From contig NTKT01000010.1 of NCBI GenBank assembly GCA_002457055.1, positions 1 to 64,000 on the forward strand: a DNA stretch of 64,000 bases, given 5' to 3'. Source of the DNA: Rhodobacteraceae bacterium MED-G08. Its GTDB lineage: Bacteria > Pseudomonadota > Alphaproteobacteria > Rhodobacterales > Rhodobacteraceae. This document shows positions 31,542-40,309 of this stretch, one piece after another. Below the pieces are notes generated by a model. That model was not told the DNA's origin. It made no database searches and saw only the letters and a program-made list of their open reading frames with translations. The position numbers were made by a program, and so were the translations under genes. Numbering within the stretch: position 1 is the first letter of the stretch; every line of letters begins with the position of its first letter.

Positions 31542-32939
31542 ATGATAAAGAAAGTCGCAATTATAGGGGGTGGAGTAATCGGTGGTGGTTGGGCTGCCAG
31601 GGTTTTGTTAAACGGTTTAGATGTTTACGTTTATGATTCAGATCCAAATGCAGAGCAAACTCTATTGGAAGTTATCGATAATGCGAGATTTTCCCTCCCT
31701 ATGCTTTACGAGTCTAAGTTACCTAATGAGGGAAAAATTAAGTTTTGCGAGAGCGTTGCTGAAGCTGTTGTTGATGCGGATTGGATTCAAGAAAGTGTTC
31801 CCGAAAGATTAAATGTCAAACATGATGTATATGACGAAATTCAAACATTTTGTAAGACCTCAGCAATAATTGCGTCTTCAACGTCCGGGTTCAAGCCTTC
31901 GGAATTGCAAGAAAATTCCAAAGCACCAGAAAAAATTATAGTTTGTCACCCATTTAATCCGGTTTATTTGCTGCCCCTTATCGAAGTTGTCGGAAGCGAT
32001 AAAACGTCCGCGCGGGATATAAAAAAAGCGATGGATGTTTTAAAAAAGTTAGGGTTCTTTCCATTGCATGTTCGAAAAGAGATTGATGCTCATTTAGCTG
32101 ATAGATTTCTTGAGGCAGTTTGGCGAGAAGCTCTGTGGTTAATAAATGATGATATTGCTACTACTTCAGAAATTGACAATGCAATTCGATATGGTTTTGG
32201 TCTTCGTTGGGCTCAAATGGGCTTATTTGAGACATATCGCATTGCGGGCGGTAAAGCAGGCATGCAACATTTTTTATCTCAATTTGGTCCATGCTTACAA
32301 TGGCCGTGGACAAAGTTGATGGATGTACCCGAACTGACGGATGAGCTTGTAAAAAAAATAGCATCCCAATCTGATAGCCAGTCCGGCGATAAATCAATCC
32401 GTGAACTTGAGCGTACTAGGGACAAAAACTTAGTAGCAATTTTACGTAGTCTGAAACAGCAAAACTTTGCCGCTGGCAATTTGATTTCTAATCACGAGGA
32501 AATGATATCTGAGAAGAAAACTTTAAAAAATAAAATGATTGTTAGCGTGGAGAGGGTTATTCCCGTTGATTGGACAGATTATAATGGTCACATGAACGAA
32601 GGTCGATATGGTCAAGTATTTTCAGATGCGGCTGATGGCTTTTTATCTTCAGTAGGTGTTGACTCTGTGTATATTGATTCTGGGAATAGTTATTTTACAG
32701 TTGAAAATCATATAAAATATTTAAATGAAACTTTAGCCGGTGAGCATATTTATGTGGATACATCTGTTCTGCTTGTCGATGGAAAAAAGCTTAAGCTTTT
32801 TCATACAATGAGACGCAAAACAGATAAGATCGAGCTAGCGACTTGCGAACAATTTCTACTTCATGTCGATCTAAATACGCGAAAATCAAGTGAGCCAGTG
32901 GGTGAAGTTGCTTCAAAATTACAAGAAATATTCAAATAG
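31542..32939 (+). CDS. L-carnitine dehydrogenase fused to betainyl-CoA thioesterase
   Basis: Residues 1 to about 325 form a 3-hydroxyacyl-CoA-dehydrogenase-like enzyme: NAD motif IIGGGVIGGGWAAR and catalytic His context VCHPFNPVYLLPLIEVV, typical of L-carnitine 3-dehydrogenase. Residues 331-465 are a hotdog thioesterase with VDWTDYNGHMNEGRY. The fusion would oxidise L-carnitine to 3-dehydrocarnitine and hydrolyse glycine-betainyl-CoA released by the BKACE enzyme. Such fusions are known in Rhizobiales and Rhodobacterales. The fourth gene of the operon begins 7 bases after its stop. Confidence 0.9.
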   Translation: MIKKVAIIGGGVIGGGWAARVLLNGLDVYVYDSDPNAEQTLLEVIDNARFSLPMLYESKLPNEGKIKFCESVAEAVVDADWIQESVPERLNVKHDVYDEIQTFCKTSAIIASSTSGFKPSELQENSKAPEKIIVCHPFNPVYLLPLIEVVGSDKTSARDIKKAMDVLKKLGFFPLHVRKEIDAHLADRFLEAVWREALWLINDDIATTSEIDNAIRYGFGLRWAQMGLFETYRIAGGKAGMQHFLSQFGPCLQWPWTKLMDVPELTDELVKKIASQSDSQSGDKSIRELERTRDKNLVAILRSLKQQNFAAGNLISNHEEMISEKKTLKNKMIVSVERVIPVDWTDYNGHMNEGRYGQVFSDAADGFLSSVGVDSVYIDSGNSYFTVENHIKYLNETLAGEHIYVDTSVLLVDGKKLKLFHTMRRKTDKIELATCEQFLLHVDLNTRKSSEPVGEVASKLQEIFK

Positions 32940-32946
32940 GTGAGTT

Positions 32947-34107
32947 ATGGATTTTGGATTGTCTGACGAACAGAAGATGATAGTAGATACTGTCAGAAAC
33001 TTTGTCGAAAAAGAAATTTATCCATTTGAGAGTGAGGTGGAGGCTACCGGGGTAGTTCGTAAAGAAGTTTCTGATGAAATTAAAAAGAAGACTATCGATC
33101 TTGGATTTTACGCGTGTAATTTTCCAAGCGAAGTCGGTGGTGCCGGCCTTAACCATCTAGAGTTTGCATTGGTCGAACGAGAGTTAGGTCGTGCTTCGAT
33201 GGCGCTAAATCACTTTTTTGGACGTCCTCAAAATATTTTGATGGCGTGCACCGATGATCAAAGAGAGAGATATTTATTTCCAGCTGTAAGAGGCGAAAAA
33301 ATGGATGCGCTGGCTATGACGGAACCAGATGCTGGATCCGATGTGAGAGGTATGAAATGCTCGGCTTATCGTGATGGGGGCGATTGGCTATTAAATGGTG
33401 TCAAACATTTTATTTCAGGAGCTGATCATGCAGATTTTGTGATTGTATTTGTTGCTACTGGTGAGGATCAAACCCTCAAAGGGCCTAAGAAGCGGATTAC
33501 TGCATTTTTAGTTGATAGAGGAACGCAAGGTTTTACCATACGAGATGGCTATAAGTCAGTCAGTCATCGAGGTTATAATAATATGATCCTTGAATTCGAT
33601 AATTGCCGATTATCGAACGAGCAAGTTCTTGGCGAAGTAGACGGTGGTTTTGAAGTCATGAACACCTGGTTATATGCCACTCGTATTACGGTTGCCACTA
33701 TGTCAGTCGGCCGAGCAAGGCGATGCTTTGAATATGCATTGAATTATAGTGCAGAGCGGAAGCAATTTGGAAAAAGTATTGGAAAATTTCAAGGTGTTAG
33801 TTTTCAGTTAGCAGATATGATCACTGAAATCGATGCTGCAGATCTGCTTACATTAAGTTCTGCATGGAAATTAGACCAAGGTATGAACGCTAATAGAGAA
33901 ATTGCTTCTGCGAAACTTTATGCATCCGAGATGCTTGCACGTGTAACTGATGCGACCTTGCAAATTCATGGTGGTATGGGACTAATGAACGACTATCCTA
34001 TTGAAAGATTCTGGCGTGATGCGAGAGTAGAACGTATTTGGGATGGCACTTCAGAAATCCAAAAACACATAATCAGCAGAGAGCTGTTAAGGCCTCTTGG
34101 CTCATAG
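32947..34107 (+). CDS. Acyl-CoA dehydrogenase, probably for gamma-butyrobetainyl-CoA
   Basis: The 386-residue flavoprotein has the acyl-CoA dehydrogenase signatures ALAMTEPDAGSDVRG near residue 122 and IHGGMGLMNDYPIERFWRDAR near residue 341. The catalytic base, Glu in the YEGT motif of MCAD, is Asp366 here (IWDGTSEIQ). No glutamate appears at the alternative isovaleryl-CoA dehydrogenase position. Between the carnitine dehydrogenase fusion and CaiD, it most plausibly oxidises gamma-butyrobetainyl-CoA to crotonobetainyl-CoA. The substrate is inferred; the family is certain. Confidence 0.88.
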   Translation: MDFGLSDEQKMIVDTVRNFVEKEIYPFESEVEATGVVRKEVSDEIKKKTIDLGFYACNFPSEVGGAGLNHLEFALVERELGRASMALNHFFGRPQNILMACTDDQRERYLFPAVRGEKMDALAMTEPDAGSDVRGMKCSAYRDGGDWLLNGVKHFISGADHADFVIVFVATGEDQTLKGPKKRITAFLVDRGTQGFTIRDGYKSVSHRGYNNMILEFDNCRLSNEQVLGEVDGGFEVMNTWLYATRITVATMSVGRARRCFEYALNYSAERKQFGKSIGKFQGVSFQLADMITEIDAADLLTLSSAWKLDQGMNANREIASAKLYASEMLARVTDATLQIHGGMGLMNDYPIERFWRDARVERIWDGTSEIQKHIISRELLRPLGS

Positions 34108-34123
34108 TACTGTGAAATTATAA

Positions 34124-36169
34124 GTGGTAAAAACAATCAAAATCAATAGTTTAGATAGGTTTCTTAAACCTAGAAATGTATTAGTTATTGGGGGAGGGGT
34201 TTGGGGCAAATCTATTGTTTTCCAATTAAAAAAAATTGGGTTTAATGGAAAGATATTTGCAGTGCATCCATCTGAAAACATGTTTTGTGGTTGTAAAACA
34301 TACAGAAATATTGATGAGTTGCCTGTTCTGATTGATGCTGCTTTTGTTGGGGTTAACAGAGTTGCTACAATCGATATCATTTCGCAACTTTCGAAGGCCA
34401 ACTGTGGCGGCGCAGTTTGTTTTGCGTCTGGGTTTTCAGAAGCTGTAAGTGAGCTAAATGATGGTCGCGAATTACAAGAAACATTGATTAATATGGCTGG
34501 AAAGATGCCCATTCTGGGACCTAATTGTTACGGCATAATAAATTATTTTGACAATTTTTGTTTGTGGCCGGACCAGCACGGGGGCCAAAAGGTAGATAGT
34601 GGCGTTGCCGTTATTACACAGAGCTCAAATATAATGATCAATCTAACGATGCAAAAAAGAGGTTTGCCCATAGGTTACGCAGTAACTGCTGGAAATCAAG
34701 CGCAGCTTGGACTGGCTGAACTGGCTATGAATATCGTAAAAGATAAAAGAGTTTCCGCTTTGGGATTGTATGTGGAGGGCCTAGGGTCGATAAGGAATTT
34801 TGAAAAGTTAGTGAGTTTATGTGATCGGCTGGGCAAAGCCATCGTTATTATAAAAATTGGTAAGTCAGAACACGCAAAAGTATCCGCGGTATCTCATACG
34901 GCCTCACTCGCGGGCAGTGACAAAGGGGCGGCAGCCCTAATGAAAAGGCTTGGAGTTGCAAGGGTGGATTCCTTAGCCGAATTTATCGAAACTCTAAAAA
35001 TTTTTCACTGTCATGGTAGATTATCAGGTCCATCTGTAGCGTCTGTATCCTGTTCTGGTGGAGAGGCAAGTTTAATTGCAGATATTTCCAATGGTAAGCA
35101 GATTTCGTTTCCAAAGTTAACAAAAACACAAATAGAGGACCTTAAGATTGCATTAGGAGCCAAAGTGGCGCTAGCAAATCCATTGGATTATCATACCTAC
35201 ATTTGGGGGAATGCAGATAAAATGGCGCAAACATTTATATCAATAATGCAAGGTACAAATATAGATATTGGAATAATTATTGTGGACTTTCCCAGACCAG
35301 ATTTGTGCGACCCTGCTGCTTGGGACTGCGTTGTGGAAGCCGCAATGGTTACAAAAAAAGCAATCAAAAAACCGGTTGCTTTGCTGTCCACGCTTGCTGA
35401 AAATATTGAAGAAAGTTTAGCAAAAGAATTAATGCAAAAAGATCTAATTCCCCTTTGCGGAATAGACGAAGGTTTAGCAGCAATAGTTGCAGCGTCTACT
35501 CAAAAAACTGATTTCGATATATTTAAAAATCCGGTAATTTTGCCTAATAATAATAAGAACTCCCGCCTGCTAGACGAAGCGTATTCAAAATCATTATTAT
35601 CTGAAATTGGAGTCGATACGCCGCGAAATGTTGTGGTTAAAAATAACGAACTATTGGACAGTCTGCCCTTTGAGTTTCCTGTAGTTATCAAAGCGCTTGG
35701 ATTATCTCACAAAACTGAAAATAGGGGAGTTCGATTAGGTCTAACTAGCGCTGAAGAATTAAAAATAGCTTTTGGTGAAATGGCTTTTTCTGAATATTTG
35801 ATTGAAGAGATGATAAGTGATGTACTACTTGAGTTATTAGTTGGTATTATCAATGATCCCGCCCATGGTTTTGTTCTAACGATTGCGGCTGGAGGGATTT
35901 TTACTGAAATTTTATCTGATAGCCAAAGTTTAGTCATGCCATTTAATAGAAATGAATTAAATGCCGCGATTAAAAATTTGAGAATATCAAAAGTAATTGA
36001 TGGCTATAGAGGCTCGGATGCAATAAATATGGATCCATTTATAAAGAATATTTTTAAGCTTCAGGAATTTGTAATCAAGAATAGTCATTGCTTGTCTGAG
36101 TTAGAAATAAATCCATTCTTAATCACAGCTTCTAGAGCCATTGCTGTTGATGCTTTAATAAAAATGTAG
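34124..36169 (+). CDS. ADP-forming acyl-CoA synthetase (ACD superfamily), probable betaine-CoA ligase
   Basis: The 681-residue protein has a CoA-binding domain (VLVIGGGVWGKSIV near residue 15), a ligase domain with the phosphohistidine context SHTASLAGSD (H258), and a C-terminal ATP-grasp domain (from about residue 475, FPVVIKALGLSHKTENRGVR). This is the fused acetate-CoA ligase (ADP-forming) type. In this operon it probably activates gamma-butyrobetaine, crotonobetaine or carnitine, taking the place of CaiC or CaiB. The DMSP lyase DddX belongs to the same superfamily, so another onium substrate is possible. The start is GTG without a clear ribosome binding site. Confidence 0.85.
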   Translation: MVKTIKINSLDRFLKPRNVLVIGGGVWGKSIVFQLKKIGFNGKIFAVHPSENMFCGCKTYRNIDELPVLIDAAFVGVNRVATIDIISQLSKANCGGAVCFASGFSEAVSELNDGRELQETLINMAGKMPILGPNCYGIINYFDNFCLWPDQHGGQKVDSGVAVITQSSNIMINLTMQKRGLPIGYAVTAGNQAQLGLAELAMNIVKDKRVSALGLYVEGLGSIRNFEKLVSLCDRLGKAIVIIKIGKSEHAKVSAVSHTASLAGSDKGAAALMKRLGVARVDSLAEFIETLKIFHCHGRLSGPSVASVSCSGGEASLIADISNGKQISFPKLTKTQIEDLKIALGAKVALANPLDYHTYIWGNADKMAQTFISIMQGTNIDIGIIIVDFPRPDLCDPAAWDCVVEAAMVTKKAIKKPVALLSTLAENIEESLAKELMQKDLIPLCGIDEGLAAIVAASTQKTDFDIFKNPVILPNNNKNSRLLDEAYSKSLLSEIGVDTPRNVVVKNNELLDSLPFEFPVVIKALGLSHKTENRGVRLGLTSAEELKIAFGEMAFSEYLIEEMISDVLLELLVGIINDPAHGFVLTIAAGGIFTEILSDSQSLVMPFNRNELNAAIKNLRISKVIDGYRGSDAINMDPFIKNIFKLQEFVIKNSHCLSELEINPFLITASRAIAVDALIKM

Positions 36170-36182
36170 TTAGGGTTAGTGT

Positions 36183-36968
36183 ATGTCTACTGAATCTGTA
36201 AAGACAAATATCGACGGACACGTTCTTGAAGTTACTTTGGATCGGCCAAAAGCAAATGCCATAGATTTAAAGACAAGCAAGATTATGGGTGATGTATTTT
36301 GTGATTTTAGAGATAACCCTAATTTGAGAGTTGCAATTATTACCGGGTCTGGAGAAAAATTTTTTTGTGCGGGCTGGGACTTAAAAGCTGCGGCAGATGG
36401 CGACGCGGTAGACGGCGATTACGGCGTTGGTGGTTTTGGTGGTCTGCAAGAGTTACCCCACATGAATAAACCAGTTATTGCGGCCGTTAATGGTATCTGT
36501 TGCGGCGGCGGTCTTGAATTAGCTCTTTCTGCAGATATTATATTGGCGGCAGAACATGCCTCATTTGCCTTGCCGGAAATACGTTCTGGTACTGTTGCAG
36601 ATGCTGCATCATTAAAGTTACCAAAACGCATCCCATATCACATAGCAATGGAAATGTTATTTACTGGGAGATGGCTTGATTCGGAGGAAGCGGCGAGATG
36701 GGGTTTGATAAACCAGGTTCACAAGTCAAATGATTTACTTTCAAAAGCCAGAGAGCTAGCTGAACTTTTAGCTTCAGGTCCTCCTTTGGTATATGCTGCA
36801 ATAAAGGAAGTTGTTCGAGAAGCAGAAAATATGAAGTTTAACGATGCCTTAAATATGATTACAAAAAGTCAGTTTCGAACGGTTGAAACCTTGTATCGTT
36901 CAGAAGACCAATTAGAGGGAGCACGTGCCTTTTCTGAGAAACGTGATCCAGTATGGAGAGGGAAATAA
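36183..36968 (+). CDS. caiD: Carnitinyl-CoA dehydratase (crotonobetainyl-CoA hydratase)
   Basis: The 261-residue crotonase resembles E. coli CaiD along its whole length, including LDRPKANAIDLKTS, RVAIITGSGEKFF, AGWDLKAAADGD and the final EKRDPVWRGK. The catalytic glutamates are present in CGGGLELALSADI and ALPEIRSGTV. It hydrates crotonobetainyl-CoA to L-carnitinyl-CoA. It is the last gene of the operon and is convergent with hpt, 18 bases apart. The glycines after the second catalytic motif are changed (VADAAS). Confidence 0.88.
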   Translation: MSTESVKTNIDGHVLEVTLDRPKANAIDLKTSKIMGDVFCDFRDNPNLRVAIITGSGEKFFCAGWDLKAAADGDAVDGDYGVGGFGGLQELPHMNKPVIAAVNGICCGGGLELALSADIILAAEHASFALPEIRSGTVADAASLKLPKRIPYHIAMEMLFTGRWLDSEEAARWGLINQVHKSNDLLSKARELAELLASGPPLVYAAIKEVVREAENMKFNDALNMITKSQFRTVETLYRSEDQLEGARAFSEKRDPVWRGK

Positions 36969-36986
36969 AACTTGACTAGGTATATT

Positions 36987-37526
36987 CTAGCCAGTAAATC
37001 GAACTTTTCCAATGTGGTCCAAATTTCTGTTGCGTTGAGCATAGTCAATTCCATAACCAACAACAAACTCATCTGGTATCTCAAAACCTGTCCAGTCTGC
37101 TTTAACATCAATCTCTCGTCTGCTTGGCTTATCAAGTAAAGCAATTGATTTTAACCGAGCGGGCCCCCTCGATTTCAGTAATGCTATTACATGGCTCAAA
37201 GTATAGCCAGTATCGACTATATCTTCTACGACCAGTACGTCTCTTCCTTCAATTGCTCCCCTTAGGTCTTTTAATATGCGCACTTCTCTTGAGCTTTCCA
37301 TCCCATCGCCGTAAGATGATGCTTCTAAGAAATCAACTTCTACCGGCAGATCTAACTCACGCACCAAGTCTGCAATAAATACGAATGAACCTCGCAGCAA
37401 ACCTACTACAATGAGTTTATCTGTACCTACGAATTCATTCTGAATATTTTTGCAGAGCTCCTCTACTCTGGCCGCAATTGCTTTTGCAGAAATCATTTCA
37501 TCAATGACATATGGTCGCTCTGACAT
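36987..37526 (-). CDS. hpt: Hypoxanthine phosphoribosyltransferase
   Basis: Hpt salvages hypoxanthine (and often guanine) to nucleotides with PRPP. The PRPP-binding motif is [14 protein letters not shown], and [15 protein letters not shown] and [12 protein letters not shown] are further family signatures. A TTG start at 37571 would add 15 residues, but ATG 37526, preceded by AAGGG at a spacing of 8, gives the usual N-terminus ([11 protein letters not shown]). The product is 179 residues. It is divergent from the RatA-like gene and convergent with caiD. Confidence 0.93.
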   Translation of the reverse strand: MSERPYVIDEMISAKAIAARVEELCKNIQNEFVGTDKLIVVGLLRGSFVFIADLVRELDLPVEVDFLEASSYGDGMESSREVRILKDLRGAIEGRDVLVVEDIVDTGYTLSHVIALLKSRGPARLKSIALLDKPSRREIDVKADWTGFEIPDEFVVGYGIDYAQRNRNLDHIGKVRFTG

Positions 37527-37594
37527 TAAATCACCCTTTATTTTTTCAACAACATTACGTATCTCTGACAAACTGTCACTACAAAAAAATATTA

Positions 37595-38041
37595 ATGCCT
37601 ACTCACTCTGAAACAAAAATTTTAAAATATCAGCCGGAACAGATGTTTGAATTGGTGGCGGATGTAGATAGTTACCCCCAATTTCTCCCTTGGTGTTCGG
37701 CTTCGAGAATACACTCTAGAAGTTTTATTGAAAATAATGAAGTTCTAGAAGCTGATCTGGTTATTAGTTTTAAAGTATTCCGTGAAAAGTTTGGGAGTAA
37801 GGTTACCTTGATGCGATCTGAAAACCAGATAATCACCGAATATATAGACGGACCTTTCAAACGAATGTACTCCAAATGGAGGTTTAAAAGTGTCAATAAC
37901 GGTAGTGAGGTTTCTTTTTACGTAGATTTTGAAATGAAGAATGCTGTATTGCAAAAAATAGTAGGTGTTGTCTTTAATGAAGCAATGCATCGTGTTTTAA
38001 ATGCATTTGAAAAGCAGGCAGAGGCTCTTTATCCTGATTAG
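37595..38041 (+). CDS. RatA/COQ10 family START-like protein
   Basis: The 148-residue protein begins [18 protein letters not shown] and has the SRPBCC/START-like fold of the RatA and COQ10 family ([14 protein letters not shown]). Members either bind coenzyme Q or, as E. coli RatA, block 70S assembly; in Alphaproteobacteria a ubiquinone-related role is more likely. The reading frame is open from 37511, but ATG 37595 begins the usual N-terminus. Its end overlaps the pncC end by 4 bases, convergently. Confidence 0.85.
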   Translation: MPTHSETKILKYQPEQMFELVADVDSYPQFLPWCSASRIHSRSFIENNEVLEADLVISFKVFREKFGSKVTLMRSENQIITEYIDGPFKRMYSKWRFKSVNNGSEVSFYVDFEMKNAVLQKIVGVVFNEAMHRVLNAFEKQAEALYPD

Positions 38042-38514
38042 GTTACCGAAAGCTCCTCATGCAATAGTTCTATTGCTTTTATGACTGCTGAAGATCTAAT
38101 ATTATTTCTTACTAAAGGGCCATATTCCACAGTTTCAACTCTAATTTTACCATTTTTTTTAGCAATTGCAAAGCAAACTAAACCTTCGGGTTTGTAATCG
38201 CTCCCACCGGGACCAGCAATACCTGTGATTGAAATAGCTATGGTACCCATTGATCTATTCAAAGCTCCTTCTGCCATCTGCTTTGCTACTTCCTCACTGA
38301 CGGCTCCATGTTTTTCTAGAGTCTTCTTATCTACTCCTAAGACACTAATTTTAGAACGGTTTGAATATGTAATATAACCTTGCTCAAAAAAAGCTGACGA
38401 GCCAGGCATTTCAGTTAGGCAAGCCGCTAGCAAACCGGCAGTACAGCTTTCGGCGGAAACAATTTTACTCCCGCGTTTTTTTGCGATAGCATATAAGTCC
38501 TTGAGATCAGTCAT
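38038..38514 (-). CDS. pncC: Nicotinamide-nucleotide amidohydrolase (CinA C-terminal domain)
   Basis: The 158-residue protein is the stand-alone CinA C-terminal domain, which deamidates nicotinamide mononucleotide in NAD recycling. Signatures are VSAESCTAGLLAACLTEMPGSS and ISITGIAGPGGSDYKPEGLVCFA. The frame is open to 38559, but ATG 38514 (MTDLKDLYAIAKK), two bases after the pgpA stop, is the natural start. It closes a minus-strand run ispD-ispF-pgpA-pncC. Confidence 0.92.
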   Translation of the reverse strand: MTDLKDLYAIAKKRGSKIVSAESCTAGLLAACLTEMPGSSAFFEQGYITYSNRSKISVLGVDKKTLEKHGAVSEEVAKQMAEGALNRSMGTIAISITGIAGPGGSDYKPEGLVCFAIAKKNGKIRVETVEYGPLVRNNIRSSAVIKAIELLHEELSVT

Positions 38515-38516
38515 AT

Positions 38517-39002
38517 TCAAGAAATACCATGATAAAAAACTGCTAAAATAATTGTACAAATTGCTGCAGTGATTCCGGCAAAAATATCATCTAACATGAC
38601 TCCTAATGCCCCGTTTTTCTCATCCGCCCAACCGATTAACGACGGTTTATAAATATCAAATATGCGAAAAAAGAAAAATGAAGATATCCACCCTGGCCAT
38701 AAGTCTAACGAGGGTAGGTTGTAAAAAAAAACTGCCCAAGCAATCGGTAAGACTGCAATCCACAGTCCTATAAGTTCATCAATAACAACTTCGGAGGGGT
38801 CTTTATTTGCCGTTCTTTTTAAGTACTCGCTTGTAGCCCACCACCCAAATACACAAACAGATAAGAGTGCAATTGCAAACCCTATTATTCCAAAAGACTC
38901 TAACAATAATATTGCTAGAACGAGAGCAAATAAAGAGCCCCAGGTTCCCGGAGCAGGCCGAAGGTAACCAATTCCAAATATTGTGGCAATTGCTGCGCTC
39001 AT
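38517..39002 (-). CDS. pgpA: Phosphatidylglycerophosphatase A
   Basis: PgpA removes phosphate from phosphatidylglycerol phosphate at the inner membrane. The 161-residue protein has about four hydrophobic helices and the family signatures [11 protein letters not shown] near residue 17, [11 protein letters not shown] near residue 74, and [19 protein letters not shown] near residue 126. It overlaps ispF by 4 bases and lies 2 bases before pncC, so all are probably cotranscribed. Confidence 0.93.
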   Translation of the reverse strand: MSAAIATIFGIGYLRPAPGTWGSLFALVLAILLLESFGIIGFAIALLSVCVFGWWATSEYLKRTANKDPSEVVIDELIGLWIAVLPIAWAVFFYNLPSLDLWPGWISSFFFFRIFDIYKPSLIGWADEKNGALGVMLDDIFAGITAAICTIILAVFYHGIS

Positions 39003-39478
39003 GGGGTGATAAGAGTTGCTGTGGCTAAAGCAGCAATTCCCTCCTCGCGCCCGGTAAAGCCCAACCTTTCGGTGGTTGTGGCCTTTACAGAAATTCTATC
39101 CTTTTTTAGATTAATAATATTTTGAATGTTTATCTTTATTAATTCAGAATGATGTTTAATTTTTGGTTTTTCACAAATTATGGTACAGTCAACATTACCT
39201 ATTTCAAAGTTTTTACTTTTTGCCAGCTTCACTGCATATTTGAGAAAAATCTCGCTCGGGGCATCCTTCCATTTTTTGTCATCTGGTGGAAAATGAGTGC
39301 CGATGTCTCCCTGTGCTAGTGCTCCGAAAATGGCGTCTGTTATGGCATGCAGTACCACATCTGCGTCTGAGTGTCCGCTAAGTTTAGAGGTGTGAGGAAT
39401 TTTAACTCCACCTAAGATTACAAAGTTTCCTTCCTCAAAAGCGTGTACATCAAAGCCGTTACCAATTCTTATATCCAT
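38999..39478 (-). CDS. ispF: 2-C-methyl-D-erythritol 2,4-cyclodiphosphate synthase
   Basis: IspF cyclises the CDP-methylerythritol phosphate intermediate in the MEP isoprenoid pathway. The metal-binding start [12 protein letters not shown], the [18 protein letters not shown] motif and the [19 protein letters not shown]-terminus are intact. Length (159) is normal. It is a separate gene from ispD, 2 bases downstream of it, whereas many Alphaproteobacteria carry the two as an IspDF fusion. Confidence 0.95.
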   Translation of the reverse strand: MDIRIGNGFDVHAFEEGNFVILGGVKIPHTSKLSGHSDADVVLHAITDAIFGALAQGDIGTHFPPDDKKWKDAPSEIFLKYAVKLAKSKNFEIGNVDCTIICEKPKIKHHSELIKINIQNIINLKKDRISVKATTTERLGFTGREEGIAALATATLITP

Positions 39479-39480
39479 AA

Positions 39481-40131
39481 TTAATATCCTAAAACAGCCG
39501 TAACGCGATCAAAATCTTCGGCTGTTGTTATTTTAATATTTTTTTCGCTACCGCGTATTACTTTAACTTTTATTCCCGCTGAAGTGGCAACTTCAACATC
39601 ATCAGTCGCAGTCGATGAACTGGCTACGTGAGCATCAAATATCTTTGTGAAGTTAAAGCCTTGTGGCGTTTGAGCCCGCCAGATATTCTTCCTACTTTTG
39701 GTTTGCATCACCTCTTCGTCGATGACTTCCCAGAGCGTGTCTGTAACAGGTAACCCAGGCGATACGGCATCGGCCGTATCTAAATTATCAAGAACATTAT
39801 TAATAACATTTAGTGGAGTTGATGGCCGCGCTGCATCGTGAATTAGCACGTAATCTGGCATTTCATTTTGTTTCAAAGCCTCTAGGCCAAATTTAACAGA
39901 CTCGGATCTTGTATGCCCACCTTTCGTAAACAAAACATCGCTTCTATTTAAAAGATGAAGATCATCTGGGTGAAGGACTACCATTACATTATTAATTCTG
40001 GAGATATTCTTAAATAAATCTATTGAGTGGTCGATAATTCTTTTATTACCCAGTTTCTGCCATTGTTTTGGCATTGCACTCCCAGCTCGCGTTCCTCTAC
40101 CAGCGGCAAGTATTAAGGCAATAATCTTCAT
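39481..40131 (-). CDS. ispD: 2-C-methyl-D-erythritol 4-phosphate cytidylyltransferase
   Basis: IspD couples CTP to methylerythritol phosphate in the MEP pathway. The nucleotide-binding motif [17 protein letters not shown], the VLIHDAARP motif and the [13 protein letters not shown]-terminal motif are present. The 216-residue length is that of the single-domain enzyme. It is divergent from dusB across 178 bases that must hold both promoters; no clear element is seen there. Confidence 0.95.
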   Translation of the reverse strand: MKIIALILAAGRGTRAGSAMPKQWQKLGNKRIIDHSIDLFKNISRINNVMVVLHPDDLHLLNRSDVLFTKGGHTRSESVKFGLEALKQNEMPDYVLIHDAARPSTPLNVINNVLDNLDTADAVSPGLPVTDTLWEVIDEEVMQTKSRKNIWRAQTPQGFNFTKIFDAHVASSSTATDDVEVATSAGIKVKVIRGSEKNIKITTAEDFDRVTAVLGY

Positions 40132-40309
40132 CGAATGTCACACTTTTTATTATTAGTCGTTAAGAATGGTCTAAGTGTTCTTCTCAAAATATTCAATATA
40201 AGCATTTATTGCCTAAAATTTAATCATTTAATGTAGAGTGATGAAAAAAAAAGCATAAATTATTGTTCAAGTTTAATTGCCATACTAATTTCAAGTGAAT
40301 GGAGTTATC

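Noticed and set aside
37527-37571. TTG-start extension of Hpt
   Set aside because: The internal ATG at 37526 has a good ribosome binding site and matches the family N-terminus.
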